Positions 14,397-27,000 of a stretch of DNA of 64,000 bases are shown here, one piece after another. The stretch is from Stereum hirsutum FP-91666 SS1 (Eukaryota > Basidiomycota > Agaricomycetes > Russulales > Stereaceae), in NCBI RefSeq assembly GCF_000264905.1, contig NW_006763135.1, positions 971,179 through 1,035,178 on the forward strand, read 5' to 3'. Under the pieces are notes generated by a model that ran no database searches, was not told the DNA's origin, and worked only from the letters and a program-made list of their open reading frames with translations. Position 1 is the stretch's first letter. Each line of letters opens with the position of its first letter. Position numbers and translations under genes: made by a program.

Positions 14397-17300
14397 ATGC
14401 CTCCACGCAGACGGCCGCAATTCACACAAGAAAACATCGACCAATCTCTCCAACAGATACACCTTCTAGACCCTTCCTCCTCCACAGAAAATCTTGAACA
14501 ACTCGGACCCATAATCAAACAAATACACACCAATCGACAGCAAGACGCCTACCTCCGCACCCTGCAATCGCTCATCGACTCGAAGGATGCCGAAATCGAA
14601 GGAATATGCGGCGACAATTACCAAGATTTTATATCTTCCGTGTCGACGCTGTTTACGGTCAAGTCGTATACAGATAACTTGAGGGACAAGATCACGACTT
14701 TGGATACGAGCGTCAGTCAGGTTGGAAGGGGTTTGGCCGAGAAGAAGAGAGCGTTGTTGGGCAGTAAGAAGACGGCTGCGAATCTGGATGAGGCGATTGA
14801 TAATATGCAGGCATGTTTGAGGGTGTTGGACGTGGTACATAGGGTGGGCGAAATGGTCGCTCAGGGGAAGTACTGGAGCGCTCTGAGGGTACTTGCTTTC
14901 ACTTTCTCGAGAATGGACGCGTTCTGATGCCATATACGTTGGAATATAGTCTTTGGAGGATATACAGAGTATGCCTGCTACCTCGCTGTCCCAGACGCCT
15001 CTATTCCAGCATATTCTCTCCTCACTACCATCTCTGCGCATCCAAATCAAAGATGCAGTCACAGCGTCCATGAAGCAATGGCTTCTCGAAATCCGTAATA
15101 TTAGCGCGCAGGTTGGGAGGTTAGCTCTTGATGCTATGGAATTCCGCACGAAACGGTGGCGAGCACGACGGGAGAAGGATCCCATGCTGCGACTGTGCCG
15201 GGTGGGGAGCGCAGTCGAGACGGTTACTTATGAGAAGACGGAATGTAAGTTCGCTCCCATAGACCTATGTCAACCACTACTGAGTGGTGCTGACGGTATC
15301 AACTAGATAATGTTCTTGACAATGACCAACTGAAGGTCGACTTCAAGCCGTTGTATCAAAGCATACATATCTACACCACCCTCGATTCCATCGACGAACT
15401 ACACAAGTCGTACCAGGCAGACCGAAAAGTACGTACTCTTGACTGCAGCCTTGTCTACGGAAAGGGTGGTCTCATTATGTCTTCACTACCAGGGTCAATC
15501 AGAACTTATCCTTCCCTACCCACTGCAACTCTCCTCCCTCGTCTCCCTTACGGAAGAAGTTACTGGTTTCTTCATCATCGAAGCCCATGTCATGTCCACC
15601 ACAGGAACTTTCCGCTCCGCGCGGGAGGTTGAGGAATTATGGGAAGCTCTGGTCGGAAGATTAACGGGTGCGGTGGAGGGAGCGCTGAGAGACCAGACGG
15701 ATCCAGAAGCCTTCTTGAGGGTAAAAGAGGATTTGATGGCATTCATCATCACATTAGAGGTACGTCACTTGCATGCTGGATTATAGCGCGACTTAAAGAT
15801 GCTTGCTATAGACCTACTCGTACTCGACGCAGTCCTTGCATTCGTTCGTGCTGAAACTGTTCGAGAAGTACGCGATGCTCCTAGAGAAACAATTTAGCAA
15901 GCGTTTCAAAGATGTGCGTTCTTTTCACTAGTCCAGCAACCGAACGTATCCACTGACTTCATACTCTCAGATCATGATGCAAGACGACTATATCTCTATG
16001 CAAGTAGACGCGGTCACTGAGCGGGACGCAGTCCTCAAAGTGCTCTGGCTTACCAGGCCAGAGTATGAGGAGATGGCGAAGTAAGTGCTTCTTTTGCATG
16101 CAATATCTCTCCTGGCCATGTCTTATTGAGATATGTTGTATTGTAGCGCACCGACTCCCCTAGTATTCCCTTGGTCGCAAAGTTTCTATCTATGCTGCCA
16201 AGATGTGAGGTTTCATCAGAAAACTTCCGCTGGATACTTTCAGGCCTCTGACCTCAGAATCGGCCCTAGATTCGAAGCTTCGTCCAACGATTTTATCAGT
16301 TCATCGAAGGCGTTTCGCAACACCACAGGAACGTAGACGAACTCTTATCCAAGGTGAGCCTTATGAACCCGGGTCAGCACTAAATCTTCGTATCGTCCAC
16401 TGAGTCGCATTTTCACCCACGATCAGTCACTCGATACAATCCTATCAGAACACGTCGCGCAAAGCCTCGAGGAGCGGATGATGAGCACGTCTACGCTGAC
16501 TCAAGTAGCTCAGATCATCACCAATCTCGAACACTTCGAGATCGCCTGCGTAGAGCTCGAGCGATCCCTGACCAGCCTCCGGTTTGTCTTCTCCCTACTC
16601 CGCTTCTTAGCTCATGTACCGAAACGTACTCATATATACAACGGTCATTCCCTTCCTCACCTTCACAGCTCCGTCCAACGCGGTGGCACCATCCGCCTCA
16701 CCGCCGGTCCTTCCTTCAACACCGCCCTCACCAAATCTCTAACGCGCATCACCTCCCTCATCACCTCCAAGCTCGACGATTTCTTCGAACTGTCAGAGTA
16801 CGACTGGACGCCTAATAACCGCGAAGACGCGCCGAGCATGTATCTCTACGAGCTGGTGAACTGGTTGACGACGGTAGTGGATTCGCTGGTGGTGAAGGAG
16901 AGGTATAAGGACGAGGCGTATAAGGGCGCGGTGGGGTATATCGCGCAGTGTTTGATGGTGGGTCTCTACCCCTTCTTCTATCCCACCCGCGTCTCCCTTG
17001 CGGATTTTCGGATGGAGAAGTGCTGACGCAATTTGTGTCTTTGTTGGTTATAGGATTTCTTGACGGATAGGAATATACCGATGATGAATGAGAACGCCAT
17101 CTCGAATATATTGGTCGACGTCGATTTCCTCGAGGATCAGCTCCGCTCGAACGGCCGCCAACACCTCAACAGCCATTTCACCGAGCTACGATCCGTACGT
17201 CGTCGTCCTATTTCCTCTCCTGCCCCATTCTTCCCCCTCCTCTTAACCTTCTTCATCCCGTTCCACATTCACCCACCTAATCCGCTGATCTTCCACACGT

Positions 17301-17533
17301 TGACAACCTAGACGACATCCATCGTACTCTCCAACGCCGTCCAAGAATACCTCATCCCCGCGAACCGCCAAGCCTCGTACAACACCGTCCGTCCAAAACG
17401 GCTACAAGCTCTTCTCGAGAAACTGGCGAAGTACGGCGGGACGAAGAAGGATAATCTGTCGAGGGAGCTTGGGGAGAGGAGGAGGAAGGAGGCGGAGGCG
17501 GTGGGGAGGTTGTTCCCTGGGGAGTCCCGGTGA
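14397..17533 (+). CDS. SEC15: Exocyst complex subunit Sec15
   Basis: Twelve exons: 14397-14888, 14950-15244, 15307-15428, 15493-15759, 15812-15913, 15971-16080, 16147-16204, 16270-16353, 16427-16581, 16669-16957, 17054-17194 and 17312-17533 (778 aa). Sec15 is the exocyst subunit that binds the Rab GTPase Sec4/Rab11 on secretory vesicles and hands it to the tethering complex at the plasma membrane. Evidence is the overall Sec15 pattern: an N-terminal coiled coil with YQDFISSVSTLFTVK and ACLRVLDVVHRVGEMV, then ALRSLEDIQ. The middle part has LILPYPLQLSSLVSLTEEV, KQFSKRFKDI and VFPWSQSFYLCCQDIRSFV. The C-terminal CATCHR helical part ends with MYLYELVNWLTTVVDS and RPKRLQALLEKLAKYG. All junctions keep phase. 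Exon 7 is only 58 nt. Confidence 0.95.
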
Positions 17534-18218
17534 TGGGTTTAGGGCGCAGGGTTGAACATTGAGCTTTGACTGGCAGATGATGTCGACCGTTTCCTTGGAC
17601 TTGGACGGATGTTCAGTAGAGGTTGAGGATCTTGGAGGCCTTTGATGCGGTACTTGAAGGTTTTGGTTCATACCCTATCGGGTATGCCTATGTACTGTTA
17701 CTTACGCTTACCTCTGTATTTGTATCACGATACCTTGCCTGTAGTACAATTCTTTATAACGTCGCGGGCACCGACGTATCTCCTCTGCGGAGCGATCCAA
17801 CGACAAAACGTAAAATCCTTCCAATCTCTACGAGACAAGGTGTCATTCAATGGTTCACGCTCCACCAAAGATATAGTGGCGCGCCGCAAGATTTACAAGA
17901 TGGAACGTCAAAAACAAACTCCGCAATACGAGAAGATAGACAGAAAGGGACCATGAAGGGATAAGACGGAACATATTAGAGGAGAATCTGACAAACAAGC
18001 AGAAAGCAAAAAAAAAAAAAAGGTGTATCGTTTTTGGTTGTTGTGGCTCGCGTGGCAGGCATCGTGCACGCCAGTTCGGTCTCTGCGCTAAGCTAGCAAA
18101 CGAATGCCCGTCGTCACGGCAGGCTCAATTCGAACGAACAGGATAGAACAGAACGGATTGGTGAAGAGAGAAACGCCGAAAGAGAACACAACACGGATCG
18201 ACCAATTCTTGGCAAACT
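17534..18218. other. Convergent intergenic region (3' ends of SEC15 and ARF1)
   Basis: 685 bases between two convergent genes, so it should hold both 3' untranslated regions and their terminators. An A14 run lies at 18008-18021. No coding signal is convincing. Confidence 0.4.
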
Positions 18219-19220
<1,002 letters not shown>

Positions 19221-20161
19221 GGCTGAATACTGTTGGGGGGTGGGTGGATGGGGGACGAGGACGACGGTGGGCGGGGTTAATGAAGGAGAGCAAGGCGGTT
19301 GGCGACACGACACGCTCTGAGCTCTCACCGTCGCCCTCGCCGGATCTGGCCTCCCTTTTAAACTCCGCACCCCCCCAACGCCACTTCCCCTCACCCTCTT
19401 CTCCATACGTGGCACCGTTCCCTCACAAGAAAATGACTGGGCTCGGTCTATATCCATCCATTCTTCAAAGGCCTCCTCCTTGTGATCGGATCCTCGGTCC
19501 ACGATAGTCACCGCGTTCAGTCAACAGCGACGTGGCGCAGCGCTGGTACAGGATGCCGTCGTGGCACACCAGGTTGCATGTAATATAGACACGTACCTGC
19601 AGCTTCATCAAAGACCGAATATGAGATGGTTGCCTCAGAAGAGGAGAAGAGCATTTGTGGTAATTTGTAGGAGCTTCTTGCTGCAGCCTCACAGGCTTAG
19701 AAGTGAACGAATAGAGGACACGTATCTGTTTCCGACCGGGTTTATGTGCGGTCCACGATGTGGACGTTGAGAAGGAGACTACGAGGGGAATGAACTATAC
19801 AAAAAATCCATGACTGTGCATATAAACCTCCGCGATCGTGTTTTGAGACATCCGAGGCATGGGTGTCAATATTATTTAAGACACCGACCTCCCCCATCCC
19901 AAGTAACGGTGATCTATGTGCTGGTTGAGGCCCCCATGAGACTCGAGTGATTCAAGGTTAGAAGTCGGAACAGAAATATGGTTATTAATAATGAGTAGGA
20001 GTATGGGTATCACAGTGTGATGAACAAGCAAGCTACAATCACAACAAACAACATAACCAAAGCAGTCCGAATCACGAAGTCCCACAACATCATACCCCCA
20101 TAAGTTAAGCAAAACAACGGCCATCAATGGTCCCACGATCAGACGAGACAATACACGACAT
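19221..20161. other. Intergenic, ARF1 promoter side
   Basis: About 940 bases between ARF1 and the membrane-protein gene, both on the minus strand, so this is the ARF1 promoter plus the 3' region of the neighbour. C/T-rich blocks at about 19320-19420 look like a basidiomycete core promoter. A non-coding 5' exon of ARF1 would be possible. No coding signal seen. Confidence 0.35.
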
Positions 20162-21679
20162 TCAACTGCTTCCCTCCCTCAAATCGCCAGGGAAAACGAT
20201 AGGCAACAACGGAATCGCACAGGCCGCAGCCGTCAGACCACCGACCACCAGAACGGAGATGGCCACGCTTTTTGGGTACACGGCGAATAAGAAGACACCC
20301 AGTGATGCCGCGAGGAAGATGACGCTGACTCCTAGGAGCTAAAGTGAAGTTTATCATCAGCATTACACAATGCGAGTCAGAAGCAAAATAGGTGGTGATT
20401 AAACGATGAAAGTTGGGGAGGTAGAGGGCAGGTGGAGATGAAAACACGCACTCGAGCGGAAACCTCAGCGGCGCGCAGAGCACCCTGATGATGTTGAGTA
20501 GTCCTCTCCATAGTCAACATACTCGGCGCCACCATCGACTGTACACTCGTCGGCCTACTCCTCGTCCCATCACCACCACGTCCAGACCCAGCCCCAGCCG
20601 CCATCCTACCTCTATACGTATGGTGTCCACCACCATCTTCTGCACCTCTGTGGCGCTCAGTCATACCCAAACTCCTCTGCCCCTTACCCTTCCTCCAGGC
20701 CCTGAACCGCCTGACCAACAACTTTGTCACGCCCACATGGGAATCGTGATACCCAGCCGCAATGGACAATCCTGCCACAGCACTGAGCGCAGACCCCAGC
20801 GAGATGATGACGGAGCTCCAGAGGAGGGCCGTCGAGGCTTGGACGGCAGAGGGTCGGGATGAGGGTGCGTCTGGGAAGGCGGCGGCGAGTTCGGCTTGGA
20901 CGACGGAGAGTGTCGAGACGACTACTGACGCGAGGAGGGGAGCCTGTCGGTCAAGCGTTTGTGTCAATCCTTCGAATGCGGGCAACGAGAGGAGAGGACG
21001 GTGCAGAGTTTGGGTTCGGAGGTCAAGGTGGACTTACACCGATGGCAAGGGCGGTTAACGCCCTCTGACTTGTTTCTAAGGCTCCCTCTAGTGCATGTCC
21101 TTCCCTCGGTGATGGGCCAGCACCATGTCCAACACCACTCCCACCATTCAGACCCTCTCCCTGCGAGTTCAAAAAGCTCACACTCCCTTTCGAATACATA
21201 TCCCTCGCGATATACTGCCCCGGCTGTAGATGTGAATGCTCCTGATCATGATCATATCGATCCTCTTGGTCCTCGTTACCGTGAGGGTGTGAATCCACGC
21301 TATTCCTATCGTTACCGTTGCGAAATGGAAGTGTGGGTATCTCGACGGCGTCGACTGTTGAATGGCCTTGACCTTGGAGGTGGCGTAGGTCGTGGTTGAA
21401 CGATAAGGATTGAGGTCGGGAGGTCTGAATCATAGATGGAGAACGGCGATAATTTTCCGCATCAGGATGAGTGTGTATAGAGGTTGTTTGAGAGGTGGAC
21501 GGAGGTGCAGAGGTAGGAGGGGGAGGTATGGCGAATGCGGTCCGGAGAGGATCTGGTGTGGAAGGAATGAACTGGAATGTCGGGGGTCCAGTGCCATCTT
21601 GAGCTACGACCGGTGAAGAGATCTCATATTCCATAGTCTCAGAGTCAAGAAACCCTCCCGTGGGATGTGAGTTCGACAT
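20162..21679 (-). CDS. Putative multi-pass membrane protein, family unknown
   Basis: Three exons, 21679-21038, 20943-20452 and 20338-20162, all joined at codon boundaries (436 aa). The first 214 residues are Ser/Pro/His-rich and probably disordered and cytosolic. Two hydrophobic segments follow near residues 216-236 (PLLASVVVSTLSVVQ) and 247-272 (LLWSSVIISLGSALSAVAGL). A basic Gly/Arg-rich loop comes next. The last exon has two more segments (VIFLAASLGVFLFAVYP and VAISVLVVGGLTAAACAIP), so four membrane spans are likely. Fungal proteins with one pair of helices, a loop and another pair are common in agaricomycetes, but I cannot assign a named family. Confidence 0.75.
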
Positions 21680-22235
21680 GGCAACAGTGTGATTGATTCT
21701 TCAGTCTTCGCTGAACAAATAATTCGTGCAACGGTGAACCTCAGGAAGCTAGCCGAAACTTCAACGTAATTGGTGAGGAGATGGTGGAGGCGGATGGGAA
21801 GAGGAGAGAGATGTTTCATTGTGAGAATTGTCGGGATAAAGGGTGGGATGACTGAATGGGCACAATTTCCTGAGGCTATGCAGACGGATCGGATATGCTC
21901 TAAAGGCTGATTGGCGCCCTTGATGGACATGATGCACTGATGGACGTTCTGGACATGAGGCGGAGCGCCGGGACGTGAAACTATTCGTATATAACTGCGG
22001 GACACAGTCAGTGATTGGTGTCAGACTCGAACAAGGGCTGGGACCGCGGAGAGCTCACGATTCGGAGAGTGTTGTGTCCTTTAGAGAGATTTGCTTCACA
22101 TACGGGTTTACGAGCTTTGTTAACGTCGCTGTCTCGCGAAGAAGTTTGTTTGAGATTGGAATCCCATCGGACGTATGAATGTAATGGTGGCGAGCACCAC
22201 CCGTGCAAGCACAGCTGAATCCTCGCACTATGCTC
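21680..22235. other. Intergenic, nothing recognisable
   Basis: 556 bases between two minus-strand genes. Short overlapping frames on both strands have no domain or splice support. Confidence 0.35.
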
Positions 22236-23796
22236 TCAGAGCCCTTTCCCGACAGGAATCACAGCCGTCTCGCCTACGTTGACCCACCCAAACCCGCCCT
22301 CGTCCCTCCAGTCCCCTCGCCTCGCCTTCTTCAGTCGTACGATAGGTTCCAAGGCCTCATCTTTACTACCGGCGAAGGTACCAAAGTGCATGGCCAGCGA
22401 GTGGCGTGCCCTGACGTCGGACGCGAGGAGGACGGCATCTTCGGGAAGAGCGTGAAGAGTGGATAGGAGCGTATCGTCCGAGAGCTGTGGAGACAGTAAA
22501 AATGGTCAGGGGAGATTGAAACAAGAGGGTCGGTATAGGACAGCGTGCCGCAAGGATGAAGCACGTACACGGAGACCGAAACGTCCTAGAAAGGATAGCG
22601 AGGCGCCACGCCAGATAGGGATCATAGCCAAGTCGAATGGGCCATATTTGTGGCCGATTTCTGTATGACGGTTTACAAATGTTACGGACGAATATTTGTG
22701 TTTCAAGTCGAGCAAAGTCGCTTGCCTTTGAATGCAGGGCACGGACCGTCCGCAGTCTGATACCCAGTATCGCTGAGGATAAACATCAGCGACAATACGG
22801 AGGGGGTAAATTAGATGTCAATATCTGATACTCACCCAGCAAAATACACGGAAGGTTCTGGTGATGTGGAATCTTGCTGAACTGTTCGTACTACCCAGCT
22901 CGACCACAGTGTGGCGTTCTGATCTAGTACTCCCCTGCCTATCCCATCTATCTATCAGTTACTGTTGAGAGATGATGCGGTTGTAAGAAAAGCTGACCGC
23001 TATTATGTTGAGCAGGAACGCAAAGAAACTCGATTTGGTATCCATCATCTGTAACACCCTGGAGAGGGAATGAGGTAGTGGACCACCAATCCATCTCATA
23101 TATCGTGGCGTCTGGTAGGTCTAATTCCGTCAATACCTCCTTCACACCTAATGGTACGAGGAATGAAAGACTTCGACCACCCGCGTTCTGCGCTTTCTTC
23201 CATATGCGTTGTAATGCATCTCCGTCCATGTGGTCGTAACTGCCCACAGCGAGCACCACATTCAGCAAATTGACAACACTGTACATTCAACCGCAATTGC
23301 AACGCACTGATTGTGGCTCAAGACGACATAATCGACCTCTGGTAGGTCTTCGATGGTGCACGGAGGTGGCAGCCTTCTTCGAGGCCCGAAATATGATGAA
23401 GGGGATGCTCTCTCCGCAAATATAGGGTCGAATAGAACTGTGACAGGTCCACCTTTGCTAGGAAGATGCACCAGATATCCCTATTTTACTAAAGTTCAGA
23501 CAGCTGTATACCAGAATGCAACAGAACCGTACCGCATGCCCTAACCAGGTCGCGCAGATATTGCCCCCCGCCGCTTCTCGTTCACATAAAGTCCAGTCTG
23601 GCTCGATAACTTTCACCTCCCTCACTTCTTCATCATCATCATCATACGGAGTAATACGACTGACGGGTAGCTTGAGGGCTGTAAGGACCATTTGGGAAAA
23701 GCTCGTTAAAGGCCGCCATGGGTTCTGAAATCCTTCAGAGGTATCCTTGTGGTGCGCTGGGCGTTCTAAGATTGACGAATTGGAATGTACAGACAT
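22236..23796 (-). CDS. NAPE-hydrolysing phospholipase D-like metallo-beta-lactamase
   Basis: Seven exons: 23796-23533, 23480-23308, 23239-22998, 22938-22836, 22772-22726, 22660-22569 and 22484-22236 (389 aa). It resembles NAPE-PLD and yeast Fmp30, zinc hydrolases that release N-acylethanolamines from N-acyl-phosphatidylethanolamine. The order of motifs fits: HHKDTSEGFQNPW near the N-terminus, ATWLGHAGYLVHL, LFDPIFAERASP, and the zinc site SHNHYDHMDG (His144, His146, Asp148, His149). VPAQHNSGRG, FAGDTGY (metal-bridging Asp about 262) and a late His in AMHFGTF follow. The fifth intron (22725-22661) must use a GC donor (GCAAGC); reading on meets a stop, while splicing gives the family motif CPAFKEIG. 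I start at the ATG at 23796; no clear mitochondrial signal is seen. It is divergent from Nup188. Confidence 0.9.
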
Positions 23797-24031
23797 GACA
23801 GCCAGAATCAAGGGGTCTACGCGAGTTCGCAGAAGTCAGACAGCGAGGGATCCTGCATCAGAGGGTCGTCAAGGAGCGTCAATGCATGTGGTGGTTGTTC
23901 ATCATGCATCATGAGCGGCGGGTGGCCCAACGGGCGAGTGGCGAGAACTGTTTATAGACTGATTACGTAACGGACGCGTTGAAGACGCGCCACAGCGAGT
24001 CGAACGCGTCTCAAACTTGAGCTCATTGACC
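23797..24031. promoter_or_regulatory. Shared promoter region between divergent genes
   Basis: 235 bases separate the start of the NAPE-PLD-like gene (minus) and the start of NUP188 (plus). Both promoters must lie here. No defined element is recognisable. Confidence 0.35.
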
Positions 24032-27000
24032 ATGTCGAGAGCAGAACCATCAGGCAGCAAGCCAAGGGCTGCCCAACGACCGAGCTCGTCCAAGGTGGTC
24101 TCAACGTATATCTCTCTTTGATTTATTGTTAGCTCTCCCGCTCATATTGTGCATTACAGGCGCCTACAGGAGATCAGCCAAAACTTGCTGGTCTATACTA
24201 TAGGCACGACCGAAGAAAAGCTCCCCCCTCTCCTTGAAGTTCGCCTGCAAACCTGGAAGGATCTCAAGAACCCTTTTGGCAAGCCAAACGCCAAGTCTCG
24301 AGCAGAAGTGTCGAAGGATGCCGTTCTCCTCCCGGACAATGTCCTCGTGTCTGTCGAACCCAACTCCAGGGAATATATATTCGCCATCAGCTCTCACTTC
24401 GACATTGATGAGATAAACGCTTTCATCCTCTTCCATTCCTTCATCTACAACCAAGGCCTTCCAGAGGAGACCGATTCACGAGATAATGCAGAGTTTGTGG
24501 AGACCATACTGAAGGAGATCAGCCCCTTCTTCTACGATGAGCGCCGAGCCGTATACCGAATTCTCGTCCCATTGCTTCGTGTCGAGGAGTTGGAAAGCGA
24601 GGGATTACATGATGCTTCCACCAAATTCCTCCCCAAAATCATCCCCGACCGCATCGCTTTCACTCGAACCATCGTCTCCTTGTACCAGGAGAAGACCAAC
24701 GCCCCTTTGCCGGAGAAACTAGCCGCGGATCCTCGTGGGGCCGCGAGATGGGCCCAGGAGAATTTGAAGGACCAGCTCGTGTTACTGGAATTAACGTTCT
24801 CGTCCATGATCAGCTTCTTTCCCGGTCGTGGTGTTCTCGTTGAAGAGCTCTACAAGACGGCCTTCGACACCAACCTCGGGTTGAAGCAAGAGAACGAAAC
24901 TTTCCTCCTCGATCTCGAATCTTCTCAATTACAGAAAGATATCGCAGCCGTTTGGCTCCTCATAATGATCGAAGTACTCGAACTAGATGTCCTGTTTATT
25001 CCCACCTGGAACATCTCAAATGCCCTCACGAACAAGGATCTCTACACTTCCCTCCCCGACTCTCTTCACCGAATACACAAGATGGTCATGGACCACCAGA
25101 ACGTTCCGGACTATTCATGTATCTTTCTTGCATGGTCTATTACGCTTACTCGCCTCGAAGCTGCGATCGCGGAGCTCGAAGACCTTCCTGAGTCGCACCA
25201 AGCCTTCTTCGACTCGCTAGGCCTTGGCCCTTCGCGTTCAAGGGATGGACGCTCGGTGCCTCAGGCTATGCTTCAGAAAAGCTTAGGTCCAGATCTCGGG
25301 GCATTCAACGTTCTGCTGAATCTCCTGACGGGCACATCACTGTTTGTCACCTCCATCGCATGGAAGTCTGACTCTGCCATTTCCGACCCGAATGCCCTAT
25401 CGTATCGCGCCATTCTCAAAGGTATATTGAGAATCCCATCCCCATGTGTTTTAATTAACCGCGTTTTTCTAGGTCTCCTCATCTCCCTTTCGAGAGTCAT
25501 CTCACTCGAGCTGATCCCAGATTTCGAGACTCTCCTCGATGTATGGATCTCCCTCTTCGGCCGTTCAGAAAGCCAATCCGTGGGCGACCTATGCCAACAG
25601 TTTTGGAGAGAGGACGCCAGACACCCCGCCGTTCGTAACATCCTGGATCTCCCTCGTACTCGTTTCCCCATTCAACATCGACCCCTCCTACAAATTCTTC
25701 GCTCCCTCTGCGGCCCGGGTTTTTCGAATAGTGATCCGCTCGCCAGTATCACAAATCACCAACTGGATGCGCGTAGCGGTTTAGTCCGAGCAGAGTGCGC
25801 CAAGAATGCGGTCATTTATCTCCAGAATCTGACCACGTACGCTCAAATGATACCTGCAGCTCATTGTTCGGGGCAAGGGGCACTGTACGAGAAGGTTCCA
25901 GAGAGATTCGGCAGTTCGTCGGCGGCGAGTGGACCACTGTACACCAACATCAAGCCAATACGGTTACCGGGAGGTTCACTACTTCCCGCGAAGTCAGCTG
26001 GGAGGCTGCTCAGTACGGATGGAGAGGAGCAAATGATCATTCTATGGGAGCACCAGCACAGCGGTTGGTTGTTGCTGAAGGACATACTGTATGACTACGC
26101 GGTCGGCAGACATCTAATACCACCGGGATCAACGACAACGCCGTCATCGCAAGGCGTTATGGCCCGCGCACATGGGTCGCAACAACCCGTCACACTCAGC
26201 CTCAAAGACATAGGAGTGGAAGTGGACGCAGATCCAGAGGGGTCCATCATCGCCGACATCCTCGAGCTTCTGCGTACTGTCATTGCCGTTGACCCTCATG
26301 ACGCCAACACATTACTGGGCGTTATCGAACAACTCGACCCAGAAAAGCCAGCCAAGGAATCCCGTGCCGATCTCGCATATCTTGTGCTCGTCATCCTCGA
26401 AGATGCACTCGCTCGCTCTGGGACTCAATCACGGAAACCTAAACCAGCCCAGACGCCACTCATCGCATCTGCTTTCGGCCTGTTGGCGTCCATGATGTCC
26501 GTTCGGGACTACGCACGACAGGTATGGTTGTTCTGTCGGTCCTCGACGCTATTCGACAACACGAAGATGTATACCTCAAGCGTACTCGCCGCCGAACGTG
26601 TCTCTGGCTCATACCCCATCACCCGCGCCCTCCTTCTCTTCGTCCAATCCATGTTCACACAAGCCTATTCCGGCGTACTCATCACCCTTTCCCAGGAATT
26701 GCCAAAACTACAAGCGTACAAGGAAGACGTCCTGATGCGGGCTTTGCGGTTCGTTCATGGCGAGATCTGGCTGGACCATGTAGGGTGGAAGTACGTCCAG
26801 TTGAGTGAGAGGTTCGAGGTCGGGAGGTTACTTTCGACGCTTTATGGGGACATACTCGACCGTGTGGCCCCTATGGACCCGAGCGTGCCACTCGCTAGTA
26901 TAAGCCGAGCAGTGTTCGAAGCTTTGGTCCTCAAGGCTACGACGTCGAGTATCAACCCGCTCATCACCGCTATCACGACCTCGACTGCCGTCCTACGACA

